Assembly (NCBI GenBank): GCA_002448555.1
Contig: DJYV01000055.1
Location: 1-12,724, forward strand
DNA length: 12,724 bases
Direction of reading: 5' to 3'
Origin: Flavobacteriales bacterium UBA6969
Lineage (GTDB): Bacteria > Bacteroidota > Bacteroidia > Flavobacteriales_D > Sanyastnellaceae
The notes below the pieces were generated by a model. The model was not told the DNA's origin, did no database searches, and was given only the letters and a program-made list of their open reading frames with translations. Of this stretch, positions 5,713 through 12,399 are shown in pieces (the first letter of the stretch is position 1; every line of letters begins with the position of its first letter). Both the position numbers and the translations under genes were made by a program.

Positions 5713-7167
5713 ATGAAAGCCTGTTCAAAACCGAACATTCCGCACCATTGGTCGAACTTTTACACCGTTGATGCCTTCCGCAGAAGTGGTGGTGAAATGG
5801 TCGAGCAGCTGGCGAATTACTTGGCCGAATCGCAGGACAAACACCATGATCAAGTGTTGCCTTTCTCTCCACCAGAAGAGCGCTTAACGTATTGGAAATC
5901 AAGGCTTGAAAATGAATCTGATGCAGAACCGGGTCGGCTTTGGAAGGAGAATTTGCTCGAGGAGGTTTTGGCTCAATCCAATCGGCTGCATGATCCACGC
6001 TATGCAGGTCATCAGGTAGCGGTTCCGCTTCCGCAATTGTCGTGGTTACAGGCTGCAACGGCATTGCTCAATAACGGTATGGCCATTGATGAAATGGGAC
6101 CGGCAAGCAGCCCTATGGAAGAGGCGGTGACGCAAGAGCTTGCTCAATTCATGGGTTTGGGGAGTGGGGCGAGCGGTATTTTGTGCCACGGGGGTACGCT
6201 GGCCAACCTGACCGCCTTGCTCGCCGCTCGCCAACGCAAAGCTATCGGCAATGCGTGGAAGGATGGATCCGCGCGACCGTGCGCGGTCCTAGTCAGCGAG
6301 CAAGCGCACTACTGCGTGGATCGGGCGGTCCGCGTCATGGGTTGGGGCGCGGCGGGCACCGTGAAGGTTCGCACGCTGAGCAACCATCAAATCGACCCAG
6401 AGGCGCTGCGGGAATCGCTCGCAGAGGCCACGGCCCAAGGACTTGAAATTATTGCTGTGATCGGCAACGCCTGCACCACCTCAACGGGAACGTTTGACGA
6501 TTTGGAGATGCTCGCTTCGTTTGCGCAGCAAAACGACCTCTGGTTCCACGTAGACGGTGCTCACGGAGTGGCGCAAATCTTTTCGGAACGCAACAAGGCC
6601 CCACTGAAGGGCATCGAAAAGGCGGACTCGGTGGCGATGGATTTTCACAAGATGCTTGGTGTCCCAGCCTTGTGCACCGGCCTGTTCTATCGGAACAGCT
6701 CGGACGCCTACGCGGCGTTTAGTCAGGAGGCGGCGTACTTGTACGAAAATGAGCAGGAGGAGTGGTGGAACCTGAGCAAACGAACCTTTGAGTGCACCAA
6801 ACGCATGCTGAGCGTGGCCGTGTTTGGTATTTGGGAGGCCCACGGCAATAAATTATGGGAGAGCTTGGTGGACCGACTGGTGGACCGGGCACAAACAGCG
6901 GCTCGTGCGATTGCGCAGCGGCCGCAGTGGGAGCTGTTCGCACAGCCTCAGTCCAACATTGTGTGCTTTCGATTGAAGGGAGCGGACAACGCGGCCCTCC
7001 GGCACGCCATGTTGGAACACGGTCCGCATTACATCGTCAAGACCGTGTTAAACGATGAAACGTGGCTTCGGTGCACCTTCCAAAACCCGCTAACAGAGGA
7101 TGGTGATATCGAAGGGATGCTCGCTCGTTTGGAGGAGCTTGCAGAATCGGCGCTTATTCAACCGTAA
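5713..7167 (+). CDS. Group II PLP-dependent amino acid decarboxylase, substrate unknown
   Basis: The product is 484 residues from the ATG at 5713. A GTG at 5638 would add 25 low-complexity residues that overlap the divergent leader, so I reject it. The fold is that of the glutamate/aromatic amino acid/diaminobutyrate decarboxylase family. Motifs in order: CHGGTLANLTALLAAR (cofactor phosphate region, from 158), SEQAHYCVDRA with H199 (the histidine that stacks on the PLP ring), FHVDGAHG with D281 (pairs with the PLP pyridine nitrogen), and ADSVAMDFHKML with K313, the Schiff-base lysine. The C-terminal domain ends with LRCTFQNPLTEDGDIEGMLA, the usual family ending. All catalytic residues are present, so the enzyme should be active. 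It would release CO2 from an amino acid to give an amine, in the cytoplasm. The substrate cannot be assigned; glutamate, aromatic amino acids, diaminobutyrate and aspartate are all used in this family. No transporter or pathway partner is adjacent. Its last 14 nt overlap the end of glmS. Confidence 0.9.
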   Translation: MKACSKPNIPHHWSNFYTVDAFRRSGGEMVEQLANYLAESQDKHHDQVLPFSPPEERLTYWKSRLENESDAEPGRLWKENLLEEVLAQSNRLHDPRYAGHQVAVPLPQLSWLQAATALLNNGMAIDEMGPASSPMEEAVTQELAQFMGLGSGASGILCHGGTLANLTALLAARQRKAIGNAWKDGSARPCAVLVSEQAHYCVDRAVRVMGWGAAGTVKVRTLSNHQIDPEALRESLAEATAQGLEIIAVIGNACTTSTGTFDDLEMLASFAQQNDLWFHVDGAHGVAQIFSERNKAPLKGIEKADSVAMDFHKMLGVPALCTGLFYRNSSDAYAAFSQEAAYLYENEQEEWWNLSKRTFECTKRMLSVAVFGIWEAHGNKLWESLVDRLVDRAQTAARAIAQRPQWELFAQPQSNIVCFRLKGADNAALRHAMLEHGPHYIVKTVLNDETWLRCTFQNPLTEDGDIEGMLARLEELAESALIQP

Positions 7168-9001
7168 CGCTCTTGGCGAGGTTCCGCGGTTGGTCCACGT
7201 TGCAGTCGCGCATAACGGCGATGTGGTAGCTCAGCAGCTGCAGCGGCACTGCAGTCAGAAGGGGCGCCAGCGCTTGGTCTGTTTTGGGCACCTCAATGAC
7301 GAATTCAGCTAATTGCTTTAGGTCCTTGTTGCCAGCGGATACCAAGGCGACGAGGCGTCCACCACGTGCTTTGACCTCTTGGATGTTCGAAACGATTTTC
7401 TCGTAGACGTCGTCGGCGGTCGCGATGAAAAAAACCGGCATTTCCTCGTCAATGAGGGCGATCGGCCCGTGCTTCATTTCCGCTGAGGGGTAGCCTTCCG
7501 CGTGGATGTAGCTGATTTCTTTGAGCTTCAGCGCGCCTTCCAATGCCACGGGGAAGTTGACACCACGGCCGAGGTACAGGGCGTTTTCACTGTTGACGAA
7601 GTGGCTGGCGATTTCCTTGATCCTGGTGTCTTGCTCCAGCAGCTTTTGGACTTTCTCCGGGATGGTGTTGAGTTCGACCAAGAGGCGGTTGAACCGCCTA
7701 GAAGAGAGCTGGCCCTTCTTCTTTCCGACCAGCATAGCAATCAGCGTGAGAACTGTGAGTTGCGCCGTGAACGCTTTCGTCGAAGCAACGCCAATCTCAG
7801 GGCCGGCATGGGTGTACGCGCCGCTGTCCGTTTCGCGGGCGATACTTGACCCGACAACGTTGCACACACCGAAAACGTGGGCGCCCTGTTGCTTTGCCAA
7901 TTGAATGGCAGCGAGGGTATCGGCCGTTTCACCCGACTGCGAAATGGCAATGACAACGTCATCAGGACGAATGATGGGGTTGCGGTAGCGGAATTCCGAA
8001 GCATACTCCACTTCAACCGGGATGCGGGCAAAATCCTCGAACAAGTACTCAGCTACCAATCCCGCGTGCCAGCTAGTCCCGCACGCGATGATCAGTATGC
8101 GCTGTGCAGCGTCCCATTTTTCCCAGTGTTCGTCGATGCCGGACATCTTGATTTCCGAACGCGACACGCTCATGCGACCGCGGATGGAGTCCAAGATGGA
8201 GTTGGGCTGCTCGAAGATTTCCTTGAGCATGAAGTGATCGAAGCCGCCCTTTTCGATGGCTTCAATCTGCATTTCGAGTTCGTGAACCTCCGGCGTGATG
8301 ACTGTGTTTTGAAGGTTCCGAATCGTCAGGCCGTCTTTCCGGTGCATGACCGCGACCTCTTCGTCGTCCAAGTAGATCACGTTCTGCGTGTGCTCAATGA
8401 TGGGCGTCGCGTCAGAAGCGATGTAAAACTCATTCTCCTCGCCAACCCCGATGACGAGGGGACTGGATTTGCGGGCAGCGATGAGCAAATCGGGCTCATT
8501 CGCGTCAATGATGGCGATAGCATAGGCGCCTTCCACCTCTTTCAGGGCCATTTGTACGGCGTCGGCGATAGGGGCGTTCGATCGGTTTTGGACTTCGTCG
8601 ATGAGATGGATGAGCACCTCGGTATCCGTATCGCTGACAAAGGCGTGGCCGTTGGCTTCGAGGCTGGTGCGGAGGGACTCGTAATTCTCAATGATGCCAT
8701 TGTGAATAATGGCGAGGCGGTCAAATCTTGCGGTATGCGGGTGGGCGTTGACGTCGTTGGGCGGCCCGTGCGTGGCCCATCGGGTGTGACCGATGCCCAT
8801 AGAGCCGGCTGGAACTTCGTCGCCAACGAAGGACAAGAGATGTTCGACCTTTCCTTTTTTCTTTTTTACTTGAATGGCATCCGTGCCATCAAAAACAGCA
8901 ACACCAGCGCTGTCGTATCCGCGGTATTCGAGTCGCTGCAGGCCCTTGATGAGAATGGGAAAACAGTCTTTATCTCCTATGTATCCAACTATACCGCACA
9001 T
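7154..9001 (-). CDS. glmS: Glutamine--fructose-6-phosphate aminotransferase (isomerizing)
   Basis: GlmS makes glucosamine-6-phosphate from fructose-6-phosphate and glutamine, the first step to UDP-GlcNAc for peptidoglycan and lipopolysaccharide. The 615-residue product is full length. It starts MCGIVGYIGD, so removal of Met leaves the N-terminal nucleophile Cys2 of the glutaminase domain. GHTRWATHG (71-79) and HNGIIEN (100-106) are also conserved. The first SIS domain has IACGTSWHAG (305-314) and SQSGETADT (354-362). The second has LEGALKLKEISYIHAEGYP. By comparison with the E. coli enzyme, the isomerase residues E495, H511 and K610 are present, and the end AKSVTVE is the conserved tail. The ATG at 9001 is forced by the Cys2 requirement. 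It lies 25 nt after the DUF4270 gene and is probably the last gene of that operon. Its stop codon lies inside the convergent decarboxylase gene, and no terminator is visible. I saw no glmS ribozyme or GlcN6P riboswitch upstream, nor room for one. Confidence 0.98.
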   Translation of the reverse strand: MCGIVGYIGDKDCFPILIKGLQRLEYRGYDSAGVAVFDGTDAIQVKKKKGKVEHLLSFVGDEVPAGSMGIGHTRWATHGPPNDVNAHPHTARFDRLAIIHNGIIENYESLRTSLEANGHAFVSDTDTEVLIHLIDEVQNRSNAPIADAVQMALKEVEGAYAIAIIDANEPDLLIAARKSSPLVIGVGEENEFYIASDATPIIEHTQNVIYLDDEEVAVMHRKDGLTIRNLQNTVITPEVHELEMQIEAIEKGGFDHFMLKEIFEQPNSILDSIRGRMSVSRSEIKMSGIDEHWEKWDAAQRILIIACGTSWHAGLVAEYLFEDFARIPVEVEYASEFRYRNPIIRPDDVVIAISQSGETADTLAAIQLAKQQGAHVFGVCNVVGSSIARETDSGAYTHAGPEIGVASTKAFTAQLTVLTLIAMLVGKKKGQLSSRRFNRLLVELNTIPEKVQKLLEQDTRIKEIASHFVNSENALYLGRGVNFPVALEGALKLKEISYIHAEGYPSAEMKHGPIALIDEEMPVFFIATADDVYEKIVSNIQEVKARGGRLVALVSAGNKDLKQLAEFVIEVPKTDQALAPLLTAVPLQLLSYHIAVMRDCNVDQPRNLAKSVTVE

Positions 9002-9026
9002 CGCAAAACGAATTTAATAACAAGAC

Positions 9027-10370
9027 TTACTCACTCCATGTCACCACGAGGCGGGCATTGGGCTTCCAGCCAGTGGTGTCGCCTTCGAGCGGCTCGACCT
9101 CAGGTCCGTTGAGCACGACGCCCTGTAGGGAGATGCCTGCCCGTGAAGACACAACGTAGAGCTTATCGGATTCGTATGTGCCGTTTAGCATCTGCTGAAA
9201 GGTCTGCGAAATGTTGAATCGGTAGGCGTTTTCTGCGGCGTCGTAGTTTCCGTTGATGGCGAGCCCGATGGATGTTTGGTCTGGCGTCGGCACAGCCTCT
9301 CCAGCTTCATTTTCCGAAAGGATGAACAAATCGGACGGGATCGGGTAGCGCGCGTCGTTGTATTGCGGGTCCACAGGCAACCACAATTCGGCCTTGTGCA
9401 CCGCTCGGTCGTCGTCGCGTTCAGCCTCCCAAGCGGCGAGCTCGGGGAATTGAATGCGGGTTTTGAGCCCGGCGCCGGAGAAGACACCGGATAGCAAGGA
9501 GCCGTCCAACGCAGTGATGTAGGATTCATCCAATGCTTGGAAAGGCGGGTACCATTGGTGCTCGAAGAAGTTGGTGCGTGGGCTGAGTGCGTTGATGATG
9601 AAATCGTACGTGGCGGCGCTGTCCGTGTCGCTGTGGTAGTGCATCCGCATGCGGCTCAAGCCTGTCGTGACATCGATGCCCACCGCACCTTGACCGGGTC
9701 CATTGGGGTCTGGGGCAACGAGCAAGCCGGGGAAATATTCCCGCCAATCTTGGTTGGAATCGTATACCGAGGAATCAGCGTCAAGCAAGGATTGCCCAAA
9801 TGCATTGTCGAGGTAGACCCGAACCTCCGGGGCCACGGTATCGCCATTGATGTACAAGACTTCCCCCGGATTCAGCGTCACTGGCTGAAAGGCGGGGTCG
9901 GTGAGGTCGACCTCCGTAGTCGCAAAGGATGCGTTGGAATAGTAGTCTGAACCCAAAGAAATGGTGTCCACCAGCGCTTTGACTTGGATGTTTTGGGGAC
10001 TGAGTTGTCCGTACCGGTCGCCGCTGTAGTGCAAAGACAGGTAAATGCTGTCGACTACCGGATTGGGGCCAAAATCAATATCTGGGGCGCTCAGCCGGAG
10101 CTGTGCGGCAAATGACCCTTGGTGCATCCCGAAAAACGGATGCTTCATGTTTCCCAAAACGGCAGTGCTGAGGTGGCTTGTTTCCAGACTGTCTTCTCGA
10201 ACTGTTTCAAAGCTCAACGCAAGGGTATCGGTTTGGTGTAAGCTAAGCAAATCTTCTTGAGCGAACTCCAGCCCGATTTCGGTGGTTGGTTTTTTGCAAC
10301 CGGTCAGGACGGCGAACCCTAAGATACTCGCCACGACTGCCCCGTACTGACTTGCGGTGATCTTTATCAT
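9027..10370 (-). CDS. DUF4270 outer-membrane or periplasmic lipoprotein
   Basis: The 447-residue product begins with a lipoprotein signal peptide: a hydrophobic stretch (VVASILGFAVLTG) ending in the lipobox VLTG-C with Cys25 as the lipidation site, then KKP. The mature region starts with EIGLEFAQEDLLSLHQTDTL, then VREDSLETSHLSTAVLGNMKH, the pattern of the Bacteroidota DUF4270 family. It continues as a mainly beta protein (for example DIDFGPNPVVDSIYLSLHYS) and ends RLVVTWSE, as the family typically does. The function of DUF4270 is not established. The gene lies between the GT5-like protein (17 nt) and glmS (25 nt), so the three are very likely one transcript. By memory this order recurs in Bacteroidota, which suggests a role in envelope or exopolymer biology, but that is inference. 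Confidence 0.88.
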   Translation of the reverse strand: MIKITASQYGAVVASILGFAVLTGCKKPTTEIGLEFAQEDLLSLHQTDTLALSFETVREDSLETSHLSTAVLGNMKHPFFGMHQGSFAAQLRLSAPDIDFGPNPVVDSIYLSLHYSGDRYGQLSPQNIQVKALVDTISLGSDYYSNASFATTEVDLTDPAFQPVTLNPGEVLYINGDTVAPEVRVYLDNAFGQSLLDADSSVYDSNQDWREYFPGLLVAPDPNGPGQGAVGIDVTTGLSRMRMHYHSDTDSAATYDFIINALSPRTNFFEHQWYPPFQALDESYITALDGSLLSGVFSGAGLKTRIQFPELAAWEAERDDDRAVHKAELWLPVDPQYNDARYPIPSDLFILSENEAGEAVPTPDQTSIGLAINGNYDAAENAYRFNISQTFQQMLNGTYESDKLYVVSSRAGISLQGVVLNGPEVEPLEGDTTGWKPNARLVVTWSE

Positions 10371-10387
10371 GCCGCGAAGTTCAACAA

Positions 10388-11215
10388 TTACGAGACAGCC
10401 TCAGCCTTTCCCTCCAAAATGGTATCGTAAAAATTGTTGATGTCGGTGACGTAGCCTTCCTCACCTTGGTATCCGAGGACGGGAACACCTGCATTTTCAA
10501 TGGCTTGGACAGTTTCGGGAGCGAGGTCTTCCGAACCAATAATCAGTCCATCCGAGTGTTGAATTGAAAGGGCGTTCAACGCATCAAATGTGGGCGTTTC
10601 AATGCAAGCGATGGAATCCGCAGTGATGCCGTCTTGTTGCATTTTCTCCGCCATGCGGCTGTTTAAAGCACCTTCGAATCCTTCGTCGTAGATGCTCGTG
10701 ATGAGCTTGCTGTCTGCGAAGTATGGATCGCTCGCGAAGAGCTGCTTCAGGTAAACCGGAACAGCAGCAGTCATCCACCCGTTGCAGTGGATAATATCCG
10801 GCGCCCAGCCCAACTTCTTCACGGTCTCAAGGACGCCTCGTGCGAAGAAAATGGTGCGTTCGTCGTTGTCTTCAAATAAGTTGTCGTTCTCGTCGTGCAA
10901 CACCGCCTTGCGCTTGAAATACTCGTCGTTATCGATGAAGTAGACCTGCATGCGTGCTGTTGGAATGGAAGCGACCTTGATGACGAGCGGATGATCTGTA
11001 TCGTCGACCAAGAGGTTCATGCCGGAAAGACGAATCACCTCGTGGAGTTGGTGACGGCGCTCGTTAATTTTACCAAAACGAGGAGTGAAAACTCGAATCT
11101 CTCGTCCCTTCTCATGCACCGCCTGCGGGAGATTTCGGCTCACAGAGCTCATCGGGGTCGCGGGCAAGAATGGTACAATGTGTTGGGATATGTAGAGGAT
11201 TCTTGCTTTCTCCAT
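10388..11215 (-). CDS. Short glycogen/starch synthase-like (GT5 N-terminal domain) protein
   Basis: This 275-residue protein matches the N-terminal catalytic domain of GT5 glycogen/starch synthases. It has ARILYISQHIVPFLPATPMS, REIRVFTPRFGKI, VYFIDNDEYFKR, LFEDNDERTIFFARG and PDIIHCNGW, the last in the place of the HxHDW block. Full enzymes are about 480 residues and have a second Rossmann domain; here the protein stops after the first. The KxGGL sugar-nucleotide motif expected near residue 20 reads TPMSSVS, so the usual ADP-glucose contacts are missing. Residues 143-147 (HCNGW) also depart from HxHDW. The frame is clean and the stop is followed by an intact gene, so this looks like a natural short form and not a recent truncation. 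Short versions beside DUF4270 and glmS are, from memory, common in Bacteroidota. It may be a regulatory or structural pseudo-enzyme; glycogen synthase activity is doubtful. It is the first gene of the operon. Confidence 0.85.
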   Translation of the reverse strand: MEKARILYISQHIVPFLPATPMSSVSRNLPQAVHEKGREIRVFTPRFGKINERRHQLHEVIRLSGMNLLVDDTDHPLVIKVASIPTARMQVYFIDNDEYFKRKAVLHDENDNLFEDNDERTIFFARGVLETVKKLGWAPDIIHCNGWMTAAVPVYLKQLFASDPYFADSKLITSIYDEGFEGALNSRMAEKMQQDGITADSIACIETPTFDALNALSIQHSDGLIIGSEDLAPETVQAIENAGVPVLGYQGEEGYVTDINNFYDTILEGKAEAVS

Positions 11216-11249
11216 GACGGCCAGTGGTTTATTTGGTTCGAACTAACGG

Positions 11250-11280
11250 CAAATGTACGTAATTTTCGGTCGAAATCCAA
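11250..11280 (-). promoter_or_regulatory. Bacteroidota-type promoter for the GT5-like/DUF4270/glmS operon
   Basis: On the minus strand, TTG at 11280-11278 is followed after 20 nt by TACATTTG at 11257-11250. This matches the Bacteroidota primary sigma consensus (-33 TTG or TTTG, spacer about 19-21 nt, -7 TAnnTTTG) exactly at the -7 box. A start site near 11244 would give a leader of about 28 nt before the ATG at 11215. It lies in the 96-nt region shared with divergent panC. For panC on the plus strand I see only an imperfect match (TAATTTTC at 11260-11267). Confidence 0.7.
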
Positions 11281-11311
11281 GTAAAACCGGGCAAAACAAG
11301 GGGTTCAGGCG

Positions 11312-12166
11312 ATGAACACGAGCACAACAATCGATGAGCTAAAAAGCATTGTCCACGCATCAAAAGCGAAGGGCAAACGGGTGGGTTTTGTGCCGACTAT
11401 GGGCGCGCTGCATCCGGGGCACGCCTCGCTCATTGAACGGGCAGCACAGGCCTGTGAGGAAGTCGTGGTGAGCATTTTCGTGAACCCGACCCAATTCAAC
11501 AACCGAAAAGACTTTGAGACCTACCCCCTGATGATGGATAAGGACCTGGAAGTTGCGCAGGAAGCGGGCGCTACGGTGGTTTTTGCACCCCATGTGGATG
11601 AGCTGTATGGGGGCGATCTCGCAGTTGCCCCAGTGGATTACGGGCCGTTGACTTCGTCGTACGAAGGACAGAAACGCAAAGGGCATTTTGATGGTGTGGT
11701 CGCTGTGGTGCGCAAACTGTTTTCAGCGGTGGAGGCAGATGCGGCTTTCTTTGGGGAAAAAGACCTGCAGCAGCTTGCGGTGATTCGGAAGCTGGCTGAA
11801 GACGAGTTCATTGGCCTCGAAATCGCAGGGTGCCCACTGATTCGCGAACCCGACGGCCTGGCCATGAGCAGTCGAAATGTTCGACTGGTTGGAGAATTTC
11901 GACAGACAGCCCTCGCCCTTCACGGCTGGCTGAACCGCATCAATAATCAGGCTTGTAAGCCGAGCGACATTCAAACCGCGCTTCGGGCAATCGAGTCGGA
12001 AGCGGCTGAGATGGAAGGGGTGGAGCTGGAGTACATCGATGTGGTGAATGGTTTGTCGTTTGAGCCGTTGCGCGATGGGCCTGTCGGCCCCGATGCGTTT
12101 GCCATTGTCGCAGCGCAAGTGGGCGGGGTTCGCCTGATTGATAATTGCGCTTTGGCCTGTTCGTAA
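11312..12166 (+). CDS. panC: Pantothenate synthetase (pantoate--beta-alanine ligase)
   Basis: PanC joins pantoate and beta-alanine with ATP to give pantothenate, the vitamin core of coenzyme A and acyl carrier protein. The 284-residue product has the nucleotidyltransferase motifs in order: VPTMGALHPGHASLI with the HxGH pair H34/H37, VSIFVNPTQF (from 53), GHFDGVVAVVRKLF (from 124), FFGEKDLQQLAVIRKL (from 146), and REPDGLAMSSRN (from 178), whose MSSRN takes the KMSKS-like role. Length and motifs are normal, so the enzyme should be functional and cytoplasmic. The ATG at 11312 is preceded by an AAGGGG stretch at a loose Shine-Dalgarno distance. The gene is divergent from the GT5-like operon, an arrangement I recall from other Bacteroidota. 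panB and panD are not in the window. Confidence 0.97.
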   Translation: MNTSTTIDELKSIVHASKAKGKRVGFVPTMGALHPGHASLIERAAQACEEVVVSIFVNPTQFNNRKDFETYPLMMDKDLEVAQEAGATVVFAPHVDELYGGDLAVAPVDYGPLTSSYEGQKRKGHFDGVVAVVRKLFSAVEADAAFFGEKDLQQLAVIRKLAEDEFIGLEIAGCPLIREPDGLAMSSRNVRLVGEFRQTALALHGWLNRINNQACKPSDIQTALRAIESEAAEMEGVELEYIDVVNGLSFEPLRDGPVGPDAFAIVAAQVGGVRLIDNCALACS

Positions 12167-12174
12167 CCCCGTAC

Positions 12175-12189
12175 CCCGCAGCGTGCGGG
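12175..12189 (+). terminator. Possible terminator hairpin after panC
   Basis: CCCGCA (12175-12180) and TGCGGG (12184-12189) pair over 6 bp around a 3-nt loop, 8 nt after the panC stop. No strong T tract follows (ATTGGTAATTTCTT), so it may be a weak terminator or a processing structure between panC and tatA. Confidence 0.4.
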
Positions 12190-12228
12190 ATTGGTAATTT
12201 CTTCAGACCTTCGGAAAAATTTTTGGCC

Positions 12229-12399
12229 ATGTTCAATGCAATGAATCCCGGTTCTATTCTGCTCATCGCCCTTGTGGTGCTCTTGTTGTTTGGCGGAAAG
12301 AAAATTCCTGAGTTGATGAAGGGACTAGGGCGGGGTGTGAAGGAATTCAAAGACGCGACCAACAACGACGAGAAGGAACAAGACGGTTCCGAAGGCTAA
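12229..12399 (+). CDS. tatA: Sec-independent (twin-arginine) translocase subunit TatA/TatE family
   Basis: TatA forms the size-adaptable pore-like assemblies of the Tat pathway, which exports folded proteins carrying twin-arginine signals. From the ATG at 12229 the product is 56 residues. It has one short membrane helix (SILLIALVVLLLF, about 9-21), the hinge GGKKIPEL, an amphipathic helix (MKGLGRGVKEFKDA, about 30-43) and an acidic hydrophilic tail. The FG(x)KIPE hinge and the KGLG(x)G(x)(x)(x)FK pattern are diagnostic for TatA/TatE. Initiation at the second ATG (12241, MNPGS) is possible. The longer frame from 12145 overlaps panC and is not credible. TatB and TatC are not in the window. The stop codon overlaps the next start (TAATG), so the downstream gene is probably translationally coupled. 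Confidence 0.93.
   Translation: MFNAMNPGSILLIALVVLLLFGGKKIPELMKGLGRGVKEFKDATNNDEKEQDGSEG

Noticed and set aside
5627..6064. N-terminal 146-codon extension of the barrel gene on the minus strand
   Set aside because: It overlaps the decarboxylase gene antisense, and the internal ATG at 5626 begins a textbook signal peptide.
6269..6286. CCGCGC...GCGCGG inverted repeat
   Set aside because: It lies within the conserved decarboxylase coding region in a GC-rich stretch; probably incidental.
9002..9026. Possible glmS ribozyme or GlcN6P riboswitch upstream of glmS
   Set aside because: Only 25 nt separate glmS from the upstream gene, too short for the known ribozyme, and that element is known from Firmicutes.
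7877..9112. Long plus-strand open frame of 411 codons opposite glmS
   Set aside because: It is the antisense of a full-length, motif-complete glmS. Its translation has no recognisable domain, and the open frame follows from the codon bias of the real gene.
9537..9950. 137-codon plus-strand frame opposite the DUF4270 gene
   Set aside because: Antisense shadow of a gene with a clear lipobox and family ending; no start-site or domain support.
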